Below, one piece after another: positions 49,500-64,000 of a DNA stretch of 64,000 nucleotides. A program made the translations under genes and the position numbers. The notes under the pieces were generated by a model. The model made no database searches, had not been told where the DNA came from, and saw only the letters and a list, made by a program, of their open reading frames with translations. This DNA is from Portunus trituberculatus (taxonomy: Eukaryota > Arthropoda > Malacostraca > Decapoda > Portunidae). The stretch lies in the NCBI RefSeq assembly GCF_017591435.1, contig NC_059281.1:15432402-15496401 (forward strand). Direction: 5' to 3'. Each line of letters starts with the position of its first letter. Within the stretch, counting starts at the first letter, position 1.

Positions 49500-50060
49500 C
49501 GCCGCGCATGAGATTGATAACTAATACAATTTTGTTTTATTTATTAATTGCTGACATGTAAAGACTTTCCATCATTAATAAGAATAATAACTAATACAAT
49601 TTTGTTTATATATTATTTAGTTGTTTACATGTAAGGACTCGCCACCATTAACAAGAATGATAACTGATACAATTTTGTTTATATTTACCTATTGCTCGGA
49701 TATAAACACTGGCTACCATTAACGAGAATAACTGATACAATTTTGTGTATATATTAATTGCTGACATACCAAGACTCACCACCATTAACCCCTTCAGTAC
49801 TGGGATGCATTTCTACCTGAGTTTTGGGTGCGATTAGACGATTTTATTGATATTAGGAACGGTCTATGGAGGTCAGAAGATAAATGGCCAGAGTCTTCAC
49901 TATTTCAACCCCCATATAAGATTCTGAAGATGTATAAAATCACCAAATAGTAAGCGGAATGAATATGAAAACACGTCATGATACTGAAGGGGTTAACGAG
50001 AATAACTGGTACAATTTTGTGCATATATTAATTGCTGACGTGTAAAGATGGATGCAAAAT
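49500..50060. repeat. Tandem array, unit about 70 bp, 5-6 copies
   Basis: The block AATAACT(A/G)(A/G)TACAATTTTG recurs at about 49516, 49587, 49660, 49727 and 50001. Each is followed by an AT-rich stretch, GCTGACAT-like sequence and ACCATTAA(C/T). The last gap is enlarged by a MITE (49785-49996). Confidence 0.85.
49785..49996. mobile_element. TTAA-flanked MITE family A, best-preserved copy
   Basis: 212 bp bounded by TTAA on both sides, with terminal inverted repeats CCCCTTCAGTA / TACTGAAGGGG. It interrupts one unit of the 70-bp array: neighbouring units read ACCATTAACGAGAATAAC, while here ACCATTAA and TTAACGAGAATAAC flank the element. TTAA target duplication and CCC-start termini are typical of piggyBac-type elements. 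It has no coding capacity. Confidence 0.9.
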
Positions 50061-50246
50061 AGAAAACCAATAAAATTCAAGAGTAGTAATAAATGTAATC
50101 TAACACCATGACGCATCAAACAGACGAAGAGTCAGATTTACATGAGAAAGATTGACAACCATTCAAGTTGATTTATAAGATTAAGATCTCTAACGAAAAA
50201 AAAAAAAAAAAAAAAAAAGGCGCGCAAGTTTCAGACAATTATAAGA

Positions 50247-50247
<1 letters not shown>

Positions 50248-50304
<57 letters not shown>

Positions 50305-50451
50305 CGACGAGATTAAGATTACGGGAAGACTTTGTTTAATGCCGCAGGTGAGAATGCAAAGGTAACACAAAGGAAGACCAAACAGCAGTAGTAACATTAT
50401 AGTTTTGTTGGCCCATAGCAGGCTGTTTGTGAAGAGTGAGGTGTGGTTTGT

Positions 50452-50506
<55 letters not shown>
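50248..50506. repeat. (TG)n and (CT)n microsatellites
   Basis: (TG)n at about 50249-50300 and (CT)n at 50453-50506, in the region upstream of mesh. A poly(A) run of about 21 lies at 50197-50218. Confidence 0.93.
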
Positions 50507-50514
<8 letters not shown>

Positions 50515-51480
50515 TATCTCACACTTAAGAAAATTGACGAATCAGATAATAATGATAACAATTAAACAACAACGATAATAATATAAATAACAATGACAAC
50601 AACAACAACTAAAATGTGAAAATAATACAACTATCGTACCTAAGAAATACTATCGTACGTCACGTGATCCTATTTAATTCACCAAGATTAAAAATGAAAC
50701 CCGGATCTGTGAGTAACCATGGGGGGGTGTTGACATTCTTCACGTAGATCCGCTTGAGTGGGCGGCGGGTGGCTGGGCGAGGCTAGACTTCTCAATACGC
50801 ACTCTTAAATAACACACGGGGGGCGGTTATCCCTTCACCCACGCTTCTGACACGGGGATGCTTAAGTAAGAGTTCATTGGAAGAAATTCGTAGAAAGTAA
50901 CGGTGGTTTTTTGGTGTTTTTATGTTATATATATTCGTGTTGGTTTAGTAAGGTTTTGAAATGTGAGTCAGGGTTTGTGATAAGAGAGCCCTAGAGATAA
51001 CACTCATATCAGACAAAGCGTTAGTGGCGAAGTTTACTCACAGTACCAAATGTTCGACAGGTGATCGTGTATGGAGGCTAAAAAAAGGTTAATTACTGTT
51101 ATTTCTACGTTGTCTATGAATAGCGTACATCTGTGAGGATTAGTGACTAGTACCAGTGTGCAGATGTAAGGGCGTGTCAGGGTGTGCATGGTGATACGTC
51201 AGTGCATCAACTAACACTTGGCAGCCGCGTTACTTTTATCAGATAAGGGAAGCCAGTGAGCAAAGGCGGATATTACCACACGCAGTACCCAGCCTAAGTA
51301 GGTTCCGGAGGGGAATAGCGCGCTTCTTGTGTTGGCAGCGATTACTGTTGCCGTTGTTATCGTCCCGCTGGTTATGGGGCAGGAGTGACACTTCAATCAC
51401 TCCGAACTAATTGTGTGCTGAGTGACTTTCTGGAGTGACAGTCTTCGCGCCGTGTGTCTTCTGCCGGCGAGCGAAGGAGC
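50507..51480 (+). promoter_or_regulatory. mesh: mesh upstream region
   Basis: About 1 kb before the mesh start codon with no other gene. It must contain the promoter and 5' UTR, but no core element could be fixed. An E-box CACGTG occurs near 50661. Confidence 0.4.
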
Positions 51481-63853
<12,373 letters not shown>

Positions 63854-64000
63854 GTACGTACATACGGACATACGGACACTTATACGTACACACATTTTTT
63901 TTATTTATTTGTTATTTAGTTTTATTACATCTGTTTTTTTATTATTATTTATTTTTTTTTCCTCTCTTTTTCATTTGTTTCTATTTTATGATGTGTTCCT
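63854..64000 (+). other. mesh intron, window end
   Basis: T-rich intron sequence after the splice donor GTACGTAC at 63854. The remaining mesh exons are outside the window. Confidence 0.8.

Noticed and set aside
33580..50300. CRISPR-like arrays suggested by the many short repeats
   Set aside because: Repeats are simple sequence or tandem units without regular unique spacers, in a eukaryotic genome with introns.

Overview
The window is eukaryotic genomic DNA from an arthropod, most likely a decapod crustacean and plausibly a crab. This is inferred from intron-rich genes of arthropod or metazoan type (including the septate-junction gene mesh), an interstitial run of the arthropod telomere unit (CCTAA/TTAGG), tRNA-derived SINEs, and a very high load of (CA)n, (GA)n and (AT)n microsatellites. 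No prokaryotic gene, CRISPR array or operon is present. Genes were rebuilt exon by exon from splice sites, reading phase and recognisable protein families; exon boundaries are given in each entry.

Layout: (1) 445-5914 (+), a Pellino E3 ubiquitin ligase lacking only its first exon(s). (2) 5915-12500, 3' flank with a SINE, a diverged minisatellite, an (AT)n block of about 200 bp and a fragment of an unidentified coding sequence. (3) 14653-23424 (+), a protein of about 2,360 residues with ankyrin repeats and coiled coils, of the ANKRD26 type, showing two one-base frame breaks. (4) 28022-32431 (-), peroxin PEX13 with an unusual tandem-repeat tail. (5) 33044-40794 (+), mitochondrial carrier SLC25A16, divergent from PEX13 across about 0.6 kb. 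(6) 45051-48455 (+), OGFOD2, with one frame break and a duplicated E-box/CRE/forkhead promoter module. (7) 51481 to beyond the window end (+), mesh, whose introns carry different degenerate tandem repeats.

The genes do not form an obvious pathway. Pellino acts in Toll/IL-1 type signalling, PEX13 in peroxisomal import, SLC25A16 in mitochondrial transport, OGFOD2 is a predicted Fe(II)/2-oxoglutarate dioxygenase, and mesh builds smooth septate junctions. The only arrangement suggesting co-regulation is the divergent PEX13/SLC25A16 pair.

The non-coding half is rich in small mobile elements. There is a TTAA-flanked piggyBac-like MITE family (five copies, one with its empty site visible in neighbouring tandem units), a second short inverted-repeat family (three copies, one with a 78-bp foldback), a SINE family (three copies) and a LINE reverse-transcriptase scrap. 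I found no wholly new system. The strongest leads are the PEX13 repeat tail, a cluster of TQT-type motifs in the ankyrin/coiled-coil protein, the OGFOD2 promoter duplication, the repeat-filled mesh introns, microsatellites abutting splice sites, and the interstitial telomere tract.
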